Assembly (NCBI RefSeq): GCF_023094165.1
Contig: NZ_JALMDK010000003.1
Location: 434,001 to 498,000 of the forward strand
DNA length: 64,000 bases
Origin: Crossiella sp. S99.2
GTDB taxonomy: Bacteria > Actinomycetota > Actinomycetes > Mycobacteriales > Pseudonocardiaceae
Reading direction: 5' to 3'
A program made the position numbers and the translations under genes. Position 1 is the first letter of the stretch; the number at the start of each line of letters is the position of its first letter. Below the pieces are notes generated by a model. The model made no database searches, was not told the DNA's origin, and saw only the letters and a program-made list of their open reading frames with translations. Shown piece after piece: positions 25,961 to 33,403 of this stretch.

Positions 25961-25995
25961 TGGCAGTAATCGTGCGGATGTCGGCATTTCTGCCA
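25961..25995. promoter_or_regulatory. Inverted repeat TGGCAG / CTGCCA between GlxA regulator and imine-reductase-like gene
   Basis: Perfect 6-bp arms at 25961-25966 and 25990-25995 in the 115-bp divergent spacer. The wide spacing fits an AraC-type protein contacting two half sites. Confidence 0.4.
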
Positions 25996-26063
25996 CTGTT
26001 GATCGAGAACGGCGGGTGTGAGGCTGATCGGGTCAGTCAGCGAAACCCTTGGGGGACAACATC

Positions 26064-26924
26064 ATGCCTCACTCCGATGTGACCGTGCTGGGCCTGGGTC
26101 AGATGGGCTCGGCATTGGCCGCCGCATTGCTGCGCGCCGGTCACCAGACTACCGTGTGGAACCGCACCACCGCCAAGAGCACCGCCCTGGCCGCCGAGGG
26201 CGCGCAGGTCGCGGCCACCGCGGCGCAGGCTCAGGCCGCCAGCCCGGTGATCATCGCCTGCGTGCTCGACTACCCGGCCCTGCACGAGATCCTGGACCCG
26301 GCCACCCTGGCCGGGCGCACCCTGGTCAACCTCACCTCCGGCTCCCCCGAACAGGCCCGCGAGACCGCGGCCTGGGCGGCGCGGCACGGGATCGGCTACC
26401 TCGACGGCGGGATCATGATCACCCCGCCCGGCATCGGCAACCCGGCCTCCATGCTGCTCTACAGCGGCCCCCGGACCGCCTTCACCGACTCCGAGAAACT
26501 GCTGTCCGCCTTCGGCGAGGCGATCCACCTCGGCGAGGACCCCGGCGTGGCCTCGCTGTATGACACCGCGCTGCTGGGGATCATGTGGGCGACCATGACC
26601 GGCTGGCTGCACGCCGCCGCGCTGGTCACCGCCGACGGCGCCACCGCCGCCGAGTTCACTCCCCTGGCCATCCGCTGGCTCGGCGATGTCAGCGGTTTCG
26701 TCAACGCCTACGCCCAGCAGGTCGACGAGCGCGCCTACCCCGGCTTTGACGCGACCATCGACGTGCAGGCGGCCACCATCGAGCACCTGGTGCACGCCAG
26801 CGAGGTCCGCGGCATCGACGCCGCGCTGCCGAAGTTGTTGCGGGACTACGCGAAGCGCGCGGTCGCCCAGGGCCACGGCAGCGACGGCTGGGCCCGGGTC
26901 ATCGAACTGCTCCGCTCCGCCTAA
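26064..26924 (+). CDS. NAD(P)-dependent oxidoreductase, beta-hydroxyacid dehydrogenase / imine reductase-like
   Basis: A 286-residue two-domain enzyme. The N-terminal Rossmann fold starts VTVLGLGQMGSALAAALLRAGH with a following VWNRT, which indicates NADP. The all-helical C-terminal domain resembles imine reductases (LYDTALLGIMWATMTGWLHAAALV). The conserved Lys of hydroxyisobutyrate dehydrogenases is not evident, favouring an imine-reductase-like role. The ATG at 26064 follows GGGGGAC. Confidence 0.85.
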   Translation: MPHSDVTVLGLGQMGSALAAALLRAGHQTTVWNRTTAKSTALAAEGAQVAATAAQAQAASPVIIACVLDYPALHEILDPATLAGRTLVNLTSGSPEQARETAAWAARHGIGYLDGGIMITPPGIGNPASMLLYSGPRTAFTDSEKLLSAFGEAIHLGEDPGVASLYDTALLGIMWATMTGWLHAAALVTADGATAAEFTPLAIRWLGDVSGFVNAYAQQVDERAYPGFDATIDVQAATIEHLVHASEVRGIDAALPKLLRDYAKRAVAQGHGSDGWARVIELLRSA

Positions 26925-26927
26925 CTC

Positions 26928-27050
26928 CGTGTTGGCCGTTCTGGACGGCGAGTTGGCCCAACTGGTACGCCGAGTTGGCCAAAGTGGGCGTACCAGTTGG
27001 CCCAAGTGGTACGAGTTCGGCCAAGACTGGGTACGACAACGGCCAACACG
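26928..27050. repeat. Nested inverted repeat built on TTGGCC and GTAC words
   Basis: A 123-bp block fills the gap between two convergent genes. The outer arms CGTGTTGGCCGTT (26928-26940) and AACGGCCAACACG (27038-27050) are perfect complements. Inside, ACTGGTACGCC and GGCGTACCAGT (about 26961-26971 and 26987-26997) pair perfectly around a central TTGGCCAA. TTGGCC-type words occur six times, alternating with GTAC. It should fold into a large cruciform/hairpin: a bidirectional terminator or a copy of a dispersed palindromic repeat. Confidence 0.75.
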
Positions 27051-27058
27051 CCGGCGAG

Positions 27059-28171
27059 TCAGGGACGGGTTTGCCGGGCGGGCGGGGCCTCGTCGCCGAA
27101 GAGGGACTGCTGGAGCCGGGCGGTATCGGCTTCGGTGTCGGCGGTGCGCGGGAACATGGTCTGTTCGTAGGCGGTGAGCGCGGACTCGACGTCGCCGGGG
27201 TGTGCGGCCAGGGCCTGGCCGAGGTCGGCGCCGTCGAGCATGGCCAGGTTCGCGCCTTCGCCGTTGGGGGCGGTGAGGTGGGCGGCGTCGCCGAGCAGGG
27301 TCACCCCCGGCAGCCGGTCCCACCGATGCTCCTCCGGCAACGCGTAGTGCGGGCGGTGGACCGGCGCGGTGTCGCCGTCGGTGATCAGCGCGGTCAGCTC
27401 GGGGGTCCAATCGTGGAACTCCTGGGCGATCCGGGCGGTGGCCGCGGCGGCATCGGTGAAATCGATGGCGGCGAACCAGTCCAGGGGCCTGGTGAGCAGC
27501 ACGTAGGTGTGCAGGGTGTCGCCGCTTTCCCGGTGCGCGTGGATCTCCCGGTCCGGTCCGACAGCCATCAGCGACCCGCCGCCGACCGCTTTCGCCGCGG
27601 CGGAGTGCCGGGTGTCGGCCTGGAACAGGTAGGTCTCGACGAAGGAGGTGCCGGTGTATTCGGGGGTGGCGGCGGAGAGCAGCGGACGGATCCGGGACCA
27701 CGCGCCGTCCGCGCCGATCAGCAGGCCGGTGCGGACGGTATCGCCGTCGGCGAAGGTCACCTCGTGCCGGCCGTCGTCGAGGGTGCGGGCGGCGCTGACC
27801 TGGTGGCCCCAGCGGACGGTCCCGGCGGGGAGCGAGTCGAGGAGCAGCTGACGCAGGTCACCGCGCTGCACCTCGGGGCGGCCGCCGGTGCCGTCGTCGA
27901 CCTTCTCGAACAGCACGGTTCCGTCGCGGTCGAGGATCCGCATTGCCTGGCGGCCGTCCAGGATCAGGCCGCGGAACTCGTCCATCAGGTCCGCGGCCTG
28001 TAACGCGAGCTGGCCGTTGTAGTCGTGGATGTCGAGCATGCCGCCCTGCGCTCGGGCGCTCGGCGCGGGCTCGGCCTCGTAGACGGTGGCCGGAATCCCG
28101 TGCAGGTGCAGCACCCGGGCCAGGGTGAGTCCGCCGAGTCCGGCGCCGATGATCGTGACGTGGGTGGCCAT
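27059..28171 (-). CDS. FAD-dependent monooxygenase (TetX/aromatic hydroxylase type)
   Basis: A 370-residue flavoprotein hydroxylase. The FAD-binding GxGxxG is IIGAGLGGLTLARVL (residues 5-19), the second motif is LLIGADGAWSRIR and the third FAD motif is VTLLGDAAHLTAPNGEGANLAM. The overall form matches TetX-like and PgaE-like class A monooxygenases, so oxidation of an aromatic drug or metabolite is likely. Start 28171 follows GAGAGGGG. It faces a TetR gene across a perfect 34-bp palindrome. Confidence 0.9.
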   Translation of the reverse strand: MATHVTIIGAGLGGLTLARVLHLHGIPATVYEAEPAPSARAQGGMLDIHDYNGQLALQAADLMDEFRGLILDGRQAMRILDRDGTVLFEKVDDGTGGRPEVQRGDLRQLLLDSLPAGTVRWGHQVSAARTLDDGRHEVTFADGDTVRTGLLIGADGAWSRIRPLLSAATPEYTGTSFVETYLFQADTRHSAAAKAVGGGSLMAVGPDREIHAHRESGDTLHTYVLLTRPLDWFAAIDFTDAAAATARIAQEFHDWTPELTALITDGDTAPVHRPHYALPEEHRWDRLPGVTLLGDAAHLTAPNGEGANLAMLDGADLGQALAAHPGDVESALTAYEQTMFPRTADTEADTARLQQSLFGDEAPPARQTRP

Positions 28172-28183
28172 GAAACCCCTCTC

Positions 28184-28217
28184 TGGAATGTCGTTCCAAT
28201 GTTGGAACGACATTCCA
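28184..28217. promoter_or_regulatory. Perfect 34-bp TetR operator (two overlapping palindromes)
   Basis: TGGAATGTCGTTCCAA at 28184-28199, TG spacer, then its exact reverse complement at 28202-28217. Each half is itself a TGGAA-n5-TTCCA palindrome, so two TetR dimers could bind cooperatively. It covers the promoters of both the monooxygenase and the TetR gene. Confidence 0.85.
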
Positions 28218-28236
28218 GATGTGTCAAGATGGCGGC

Positions 28237-28926
28237 ATGGCAACGCGGTCGGGCCGGTCCCAGCGACGTACCGAGGCGCTCTCCCGGGAGCGCATCGTGG
28301 CCGCCGCCGTCGAACTGCTCGACGCGGCCGGCGAGAGCGGGCTGACCTTCCGGGTGCTGACCGAGCGCCTGGCCACCGGGCCGGGGGCGATCTACTGGCA
28401 TGTGGCGAACAAGGGCGAGCTGGTCGGCGCCGCGACCGAGGCCGTCATCACCGCCGCCCTGACCACCGAACCCGCAGACTCGCCGCAGGCGGAGATCCGG
28501 GCGGTCGCGCTCGGTCTGTTCGAGGCGATCGAGCAGCATCCGTGGCTGGCCACCCAGCTCTCCGCGCAGCTCTCCGGCAACCCGTGGGGCGCGGTGACAC
28601 CGCGGATCTTCGAGCGCATCGGCCGCCAGATCCGCGCGCTCGACGTGCCCGAGCACAGCTGGTTCACCGCGACCTCCGCACTGGTGCACTACATCCTCGG
28701 CGCCGCGGGCCAGAACGCCGCGAACGCCGGAGTGCTCGGACCAGATGCCGACCGGGCCGAGTTCCTGGCGACCGCCGAGGCGGAGTGGGACAAGCTCGAT
28801 CCCGAGGAGTACTCGTTCCTGCGGGCCGTGGCCGGGCAGATGCGTGAGCACGACGACCGCGAGCAGTTCCTGGCCGGCGTCGATCTGGTGCTCGCCGGGG
28901 TGCACGGGCTCCGCCCGAAGGGGTAG
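28237..28926 (+). CDS. TetR family repressor (TetR_C type)
   Basis: A 229-residue repressor. HTH at about 30-60 (FRVLTERLATGPGAIYWHVANKGELV), with the IYWHV recognition-helix type found in TetR proteins that control drug-modifying enzymes or pumps. The C-terminal domain is the tetracycline-repressor type. The ATG at 28237 is preferred; an in-frame ATG 18 bp upstream abuts the operator. With the TetX-like monooxygenase it forms a likely drug-inducible inactivation switch. Confidence 0.92.
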   Translation: MATRSGRSQRRTEALSRERIVAAAVELLDAAGESGLTFRVLTERLATGPGAIYWHVANKGELVGAATEAVITAALTTEPADSPQAEIRAVALGLFEAIEQHPWLATQLSAQLSGNPWGAVTPRIFERIGRQIRALDVPEHSWFTATSALVHYILGAAGQNAANAGVLGPDADRAEFLATAEAEWDKLDPEEYSFLRAVAGQMREHDDREQFLAGVDLVLAGVHGLRPKG

Positions 28927-28978
28927 ACCCGGCGTTAGTGGTTGGACTCCCCCGCCGGGCCCGGACTTCACTGGCCCG

Positions 28979-29434
28979 ATGCGCCTTCCCGACGGCTACT
29001 CCCTGCAACGGCCGACGCTCGCCGAGGTTCCGGAGATCCTCGCCCTGGTGCACGCCAGTGATGTCGCCGCGGTGGGATTCCCCGACTTCGACGAGTCCGA
29101 GGTGACCGCGGCGCTGACCGGGACCGAGCAACCACCCGACCCCGTGCCGGGCTACACCATCCGGCCGCTGCGGACCGAGGAACTGCGTGCCTGCCACGAA
29201 CTGGTGTGCGCCACCTTCGCCGAGACCGCCCACCCGCTGCCCGGACACCGCGGCCGCGGCCTGGCCTCGGCTCTGCTGCGCGCCGCCTTCGCCGGGTACA
29301 CGGCCGAGGGCCGGAGCAAGGTCGGGCTGGGCGTGGACACCACCAACCCGACCGGCGTCTACCGGCTGTACGAGTCCCTGGGCATGACCTTGGCCTACCG
29401 GGTCAACGTCTACCGGCAGGTCATCACGGTCTGA
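28979..29434 (+). pseudogene. Shortened tandem-GNAT acetyltransferase with internal deletions
   Basis: A 151-residue open frame that aligns in pieces to ~300-residue double-GNAT proteins. Residues 1-42 match the start of the first GNAT domain. The text then jumps to the start of the second domain (YTIRPLRTEELRACHELV), and again to its acetyl-CoA loop (HRGRGLASALLRAAF, then GLGVDTTNPTGVYRLYESLGM). About 100 and 45 residues of expected fold are missing, both in frame. Either a decayed gene that kept its frame or a minimal protein without a complete active site. Confidence 0.6.
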
Positions 29435-29726
29435 ACGGATACTGGCCCGGTTTGGGCAGCAGGAAGGCGACCGAGGGACCCACGCGCGCCCCCGGCCGTC
29501 CCCTCCGGTGGCCACCGGAGCGGCGATCGCCGCCAGTGTGGCCGCCAGCTTGAGATCCATCGCGCCTCCCCTAGGCACGAGGCCATCCCCGCAGTGCTTC
29601 GCGCCGGAGCGGCCGGGCATTTCTTCCTGGCCCCGAACTCACCTGGATGGCCCTGCGCGTGGGCGCTGACCAGCACCGTCAGTCGATGGTGCGTGGTTGG
29701 TCAGCGGGCCCGGCCAGGCTGCCGCC
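29435..29726. other. 292-bp non-coding gap
   Basis: No supported gene. It contains an 18-bp perfect palindrome CTCCGGTGG/CCACCGGAG at 29503-29520, a possible terminator. On the minus strand a GGGGAGG-preceded ATG at 29560 opens a signal-peptide-like MDLKLAATLAAIAAPVATGG, which then runs antisense into the GNAT remnant; this may be the stump of a small exported protein. Confidence 0.4.
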
Positions 29727-30923
29727 ATGACCAGCAACCGCAACGTCCTGATCTCCGGCGCCAGCATCGCCGGACCCGCCCTGGCCTTCTGGCTGCGCCG
29801 CTATGGCTTCAACCCCACCGTCGTCGAACGCGCGCCCGTGCTGCGTCCCGGCGGGTTCGCGGTGGACTTCCGCGGCCCGGTGCACCTGGAGGTGTTGCGC
29901 CGGATGGACATCCTGGCGGAGGTCCGGGCCAACCAGACCGACGCGGGCGAGATGATCGTGGTGGACCGGGACGGGCGGCAGCAGGCCAGGCTGCCCGCCT
30001 ACCTCACCGCGGGCGAGGTGGAGATCCTGCGCGGCGACCTGAGCCGGATCATCCACGACCGCACCAAGGACGACGTGGAGTACGTCTTCGGCGACTCGAT
30101 CACCTCGCTCACCGAGACCCCCGACGGCGTCGAGGTGACCTTCGAACGCGGTGCGCCGCGCACCTTCGACCTGGTCGTCGGCGCGGACGGGCTGCACTCC
30201 AACGTCCGCCGCCTGGCCTTCGGCGCGGAGGAGCGGTTCCTGCGCCACCTCGGCTACTACGTGTGCGGCTTCTCCATGCCCGGCCACCCCGGCCCGGACA
30301 AACACAACCGCCTCTACAACGAACCCGGCCGCGGTGTCGCGCTCGGCGGCGTCGAGGCAGGCGCGCTGCTGGTCTTCGCCAGCGACCCCCTGGAGTACGA
30401 CCGGCGGGACCCGCGGCAGCAGATGAAGATCGTCGAGCGGGCCTACGCCGGGATGGGCTGGCAGGTGCCCAAGATCATCGATGCCATGTGGGCGGCGCCG
30501 GACTTCTACTTCGACTCGATCAGCCAGATCCACCTCGACCGGCTCTCCCAGGGGCGGATCGTGCTGCTCGGCGATGCCGGGTACGGGGCGACCTGCGGCG
30601 GGCTGGGCACCGGGCTGGCCGTGGTGTGCGCGCACGTGCTCGCCGGAGAACTCCGGGCCGCCGGCGGTGATCACCGGGTGGCGTTCCGGGCCTACGAGCG
30701 GATCATCCGGGAGTACGCGACTGGGTGTCAGAAGACCTCGGACAACGCCGGGGCGTTCCTGGCCCCGCGCACCGCCTTCGGCATCCGGCGGCGCAACCTG
30801 ATGTACAAGGCACTGGCCTCGCCGCGGTTGAGCGGATTCTTCAACAAACTCACCACCAAGGCCGCCTCCGGTCTGCAACTTCCGGCCTATCCGTGTTGCC
30901 CTGGTTCGAAGACCTCTCACTAA
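29727..30923 (+). CDS. FAD-dependent monooxygenase
   Basis: A 398-residue class A flavoprotein monooxygenase: SGASIAGPALAFWLRRYGF (FAD ADP-binding), RGDLSRII, LVVGADGLHSNVRRLAFG (DG motif), and IVLLGDAGYGATCGGLGTGLAV (ribityl/pyrophosphate motif). The GD-x3-G-T pattern with GYGAT is common in tailoring hydroxylases of secondary metabolism. The ATG at 29727 gives the usual short N-terminus. It precedes the acyl-reductase operon by 183 bp on the same strand, with a short CCTGAT/ATCAGG hairpin between. Confidence 0.88.
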   Translation: MTSNRNVLISGASIAGPALAFWLRRYGFNPTVVERAPVLRPGGFAVDFRGPVHLEVLRRMDILAEVRANQTDAGEMIVVDRDGRQQARLPAYLTAGEVEILRGDLSRIIHDRTKDDVEYVFGDSITSLTETPDGVEVTFERGAPRTFDLVVGADGLHSNVRRLAFGAEERFLRHLGYYVCGFSMPGHPGPDKHNRLYNEPGRGVALGGVEAGALLVFASDPLEYDRRDPRQQMKIVERAYAGMGWQVPKIIDAMWAAPDFYFDSISQIHLDRLSQGRIVLLGDAGYGATCGGLGTGLAVVCAHVLAGELRAAGGDHRVAFRAYERIIREYATGCQKTSDNAGAFLAPRTAFGIRRRNLMYKALASPRLSGFFNKLTTKAASGLQLPAYPCCPGSKTSH

Positions 30924-30953
30924 TTGCGACATCCGGTCGTATCCGCATGTGAG

Positions 30954-30971
30954 CCTGATCGCCCCATCAGG
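30954..30971 (+). terminator. Short hairpin CCTGAT-n6-ATCAGG
   Basis: Perfect 6-bp stem (30954-30959 and 30966-30971) 30 bp after the monooxygenase stop, within the spacer before the acyl-activation operon. A weak terminator, or a leader element of the operon. Confidence 0.3.
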
Positions 30972-31106
30972 ACATCTTCGCAGGTCAGGGCTTTATCAAA
31001 TCATGGTCAAGCCTGCTGGGCAGCTAGTCTTCCGATGGCTCCGGTCGACTGCGCGGTCCCGGCCGAATTCTGCGAAACATCTGGGGAACGAGAACGGAGA
31101 ACTGCC

Positions 31107-32240
31107 TTGGGGCCGGTGTTCGAGCGGGCGAGCGTCGAGGACATCGACGAGTTACTCCGGCTCTACCGCAAGGTCTACGGCCGCGCCTACGCGCTGCCGC
31201 TGGGCACCGATCCGCAGGTGATGGCCGCCGAGATCACCTCCGACCGGACGAGCTGGCTGGTGGCCAGGGACAACGGCGACCTGGTCGCCTCCATCGTCGG
31301 CAACGTCGAACCCGCCGACCGGCTCGGCAAGATGCAGGGCCTGGTGGTGCACCCCGAGCACCGCGGTGGCGGCCTGGCCCAGCAGGCGGTCAGCTCCCTC
31401 GCGGAGCTGATCCTCTCCGACGGGCGCGCGGACTCCGTCTACGGCACCGCGCGCACCACCTCCACCGCCCCGCAACGGGTCTGCCTGCGCAGCGGGTTCA
31501 AGGCACTGGGCATCTTCCCGAACCTGCGCAAGGCCGCCCGGCACGAAACCATGGTGCTGCTGGCCCGGCACCAAGAGGGCGTGCTCGAACAGCGGCACCC
31601 GGTGGAGCGGGTCCCGGCCAGTCTCGGCCCGCTGCTGGACGCGGTGGACAAGGTCGTGGGCCTGCCCGTCCGGCCCGAGCTGGTGCCCGATGCGGAGGTG
31701 CCGGTGCGGCGCGGGGAGAGTGCGCCGGAGGTCGAGCTGATCAGCGCACCCCGGTTCGTGCTGCGCCGCTACAACGAGCAGCTCACCAACGCCGACCGGC
31801 GCTTCTACCCCTTCCACACCCCGAACGTGCTGCTGGCCGCGGCCGACGGCTCCTACGAGGTGTTCGCGCACCTGTCCGGCAACGACGGCTACTGCACGCT
31901 GATCGGGGCCAACCCGGACGCGATGGCGGTGGCCCGGCACCTGGACCTGCTCATCGAGCAGCTCAACGACTACGGCGCCTTCTACATCGAGACCCTGGTG
32001 CCACTGCACGCCTTCGACGAACTGGGCCAGCTGCTCGCGCACGGCTTCCTGCCCGCGGCCGCCTACCCGGCGATGCGCCGCGACGGTGAGCTGTTCCGCG
32101 ACTACGTGGTCATGGCGCGCACCATGCAGCCCCTGGACTTCCGGGGCCTGGCCATCGACGCGGCCTTCCAGCCGTTCACCGAGCAGTACATCGAAGCCTG
32201 GAAACAGATGTATCTCAACACACGCGGGGTGTTCCGGTGA
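31107..32240 (+). CDS. GNAT-family N-acetyltransferase leading the LuxE/LuxC operon
   Basis: A 377-residue protein beginning at TTG 31107, chosen because an ACGGAGAAC ribosome site precedes it and the fold begins directly after. Residues 1-160 form a GNAT domain with the acetyl-CoA loop VVHPEHRGGGLAQQAV (81-96). Residues ~200-377 form a second, more divergent GNAT-like half (VLLAAADGSYEVFAHLSG, ending FTEQYIEAWKQMYLN). It overlaps the LuxE gene by 4 bp (GTGA), so it is produced with the activation and reduction enzymes. It probably acylates an amine in the same pathway. Confidence 0.82.
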   Translation: MGPVFERASVEDIDELLRLYRKVYGRAYALPLGTDPQVMAAEITSDRTSWLVARDNGDLVASIVGNVEPADRLGKMQGLVVHPEHRGGGLAQQAVSSLAELILSDGRADSVYGTARTTSTAPQRVCLRSGFKALGIFPNLRKAARHETMVLLARHQEGVLEQRHPVERVPASLGPLLDAVDKVVGLPVRPELVPDAEVPVRRGESAPEVELISAPRFVLRRYNEQLTNADRRFYPFHTPNVLLAAADGSYEVFAHLSGNDGYCTLIGANPDAMAVARHLDLLIEQLNDYGAFYIETLVPLHAFDELGQLLAHGFLPAAAYPAMRRDGELFRDYVVMARTMQPLDFRGLAIDAAFQPFTEQYIEAWKQMYLNTRGVFR

Positions 32241-33403
32241 GTTCCTACCTCGGACCGGTCACGGTCCCCGACCCGGCCGCGCTGGACGCGGTGCAGCGGC
32301 TGTGCGACCTGGCCGCGCCGTACGCGGCAGGCGCCGACGCGGACGAGTTGTTCGTGGCGGCGATGAACGAGTCCAACGCCTGGCACGCCGAGCGCTCGCC
32401 GTTCTTCGACTCGCTGTGGCAGAGCAAGGGCCGCGCTGTGCTGGAGTCCATTGTGGACTTGGCGCGGCAGCCGTTCGTGCACGCCAACTTCTTCAAGATG
32501 CACGAGGTCGTCTCCATCCCGCGCGATGAGGTCAAGCTGCACGTGACCTCCTCCGGCACCACGGGTCAGAAGTCGCAGATGTTCTTCGACGAGTGGACCC
32601 TGCGCGCCGGGCAGCGGATGGTGGCGCGGATCTTCGACCACTACGGCTGGATCGACGACAGCCGCGCGGTGGACTACCTGATCTACACCTACCAGCCCCG
32701 GCCGGGCCTGAACCTGGGCGCCTCCTTCACCGACAACTACCTGTGCGAGTTCGCCCCGGTCAACCGGGTCGAGCACGCCCTGCCCAGCACCGGCACCGGG
32801 CACGAGTTCGACGCCTTCGGCGCGATCCGCTCCCTGCTGCGCTCGGCCGAAGACGGTGTGCCGGTAAGGATTCTGGGCTTCCCGGCGTTCCTGTCCTTCA
32901 CCCTGGACCGGATGCGCACCATGGGCATGAAGCCGATCCGGCTGGACCCGGCCTCGCTGGTGGTCTTCGGCGGCGGCTGGAAGGGCAACGCGGACAAGCA
33001 GATCAGCAAGCCCGAGCTGTACGGCAAGATCGCCGAGCAGCTGGGCATCCCGGACGAGCGGATCCGGGACGGCTTCGGCTCGGTGGAGCATTCGGTGCCG
33101 TATATGGAATGCGCCCGCCACAACATGCACGTGCCGGTCTGGTCCCGGGTGCTGATCCGCTCGGTCCGCGACCTGTCCCCGCTGGGCTACGGCGAACCCG
33201 GTTACCTCCAGTTCGTCTCCCCGTTCATCACCTCCGCACCCGCGCAGAGCGTGCTGATGGGCGATCTCGCCTCGCTGCACACCCCTGCCGAATGCGGCTG
33301 TGGCGCCCCGACCCCGTGGATCCGGATCCTGGGCCGCGCCGGGTTGAGCCGGAACAAGAGCTGCGCCATCGCCGCCGCCGAACTCCTGAAGGACAAGTCG
33401 TGA
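32237..33403 (+). CDS. LuxE-like acyl-protein synthetase (adenylate-forming)
   Basis: A 388-residue member of the LuxE acyl-protein synthetase family, close to the usual ~370 residues of bacterial luminescence LuxE. The P-loop-like phosphate motif of adenylating enzymes is TSSGTTGQKS (104-113). LVVFGGGWKG and IRDGFGSVEHSVPYMEC carry the adenine-pocket region, and the C-terminal CGCGAPTPWIRILGRAG the hinge. It should activate a carboxylic acid as acyl-AMP and pass it to the LuxC partner. GTG start in a GTGA overlap with the GNAT; the same overlap joins it to the next gene. Confidence 0.9.
   Translation: MSSYLGPVTVPDPAALDAVQRLCDLAAPYAAGADADELFVAAMNESNAWHAERSPFFDSLWQSKGRAVLESIVDLARQPFVHANFFKMHEVVSIPRDEVKLHVTSSGTTGQKSQMFFDEWTLRAGQRMVARIFDHYGWIDDSRAVDYLIYTYQPRPGLNLGASFTDNYLCEFAPVNRVEHALPSTGTGHEFDAFGAIRSLLRSAEDGVPVRILGFPAFLSFTLDRMRTMGMKPIRLDPASLVVFGGGWKGNADKQISKPELYGKIAEQLGIPDERIRDGFGSVEHSVPYMECARHNMHVPVWSRVLIRSVRDLSPLGYGEPGYLQFVSPFITSAPAQSVLMGDLASLHTPAECGCGAPTPWIRILGRAGLSRNKSCAIAAAELLKDKS

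Noticed and set aside
28664..29560. Minus-strand frame starting with a signal-like MDLKLAATLAAIAAPVATGG and running under the GNAT remnant
   Set aside because: After ~20 residues it loses protein-like composition and is antisense to GNAT sequence. Kept only as a note on a possible gene stump.
30924..31106. Upstream start for the GNAT protein at the first in-frame codon
   Set aside because: The added ~60 residues have no domain or ribosome site; TTG 31107 follows an AGGAG-like site and begins the fold.
32593..33399. Upstream extension of the LuxC::PaaK frame into the LuxE gene
   Set aside because: The sequence is Arg/Gly/Pro-rich shadow of LuxE in another frame; GTG 33400 with AAGGAC is the real start.
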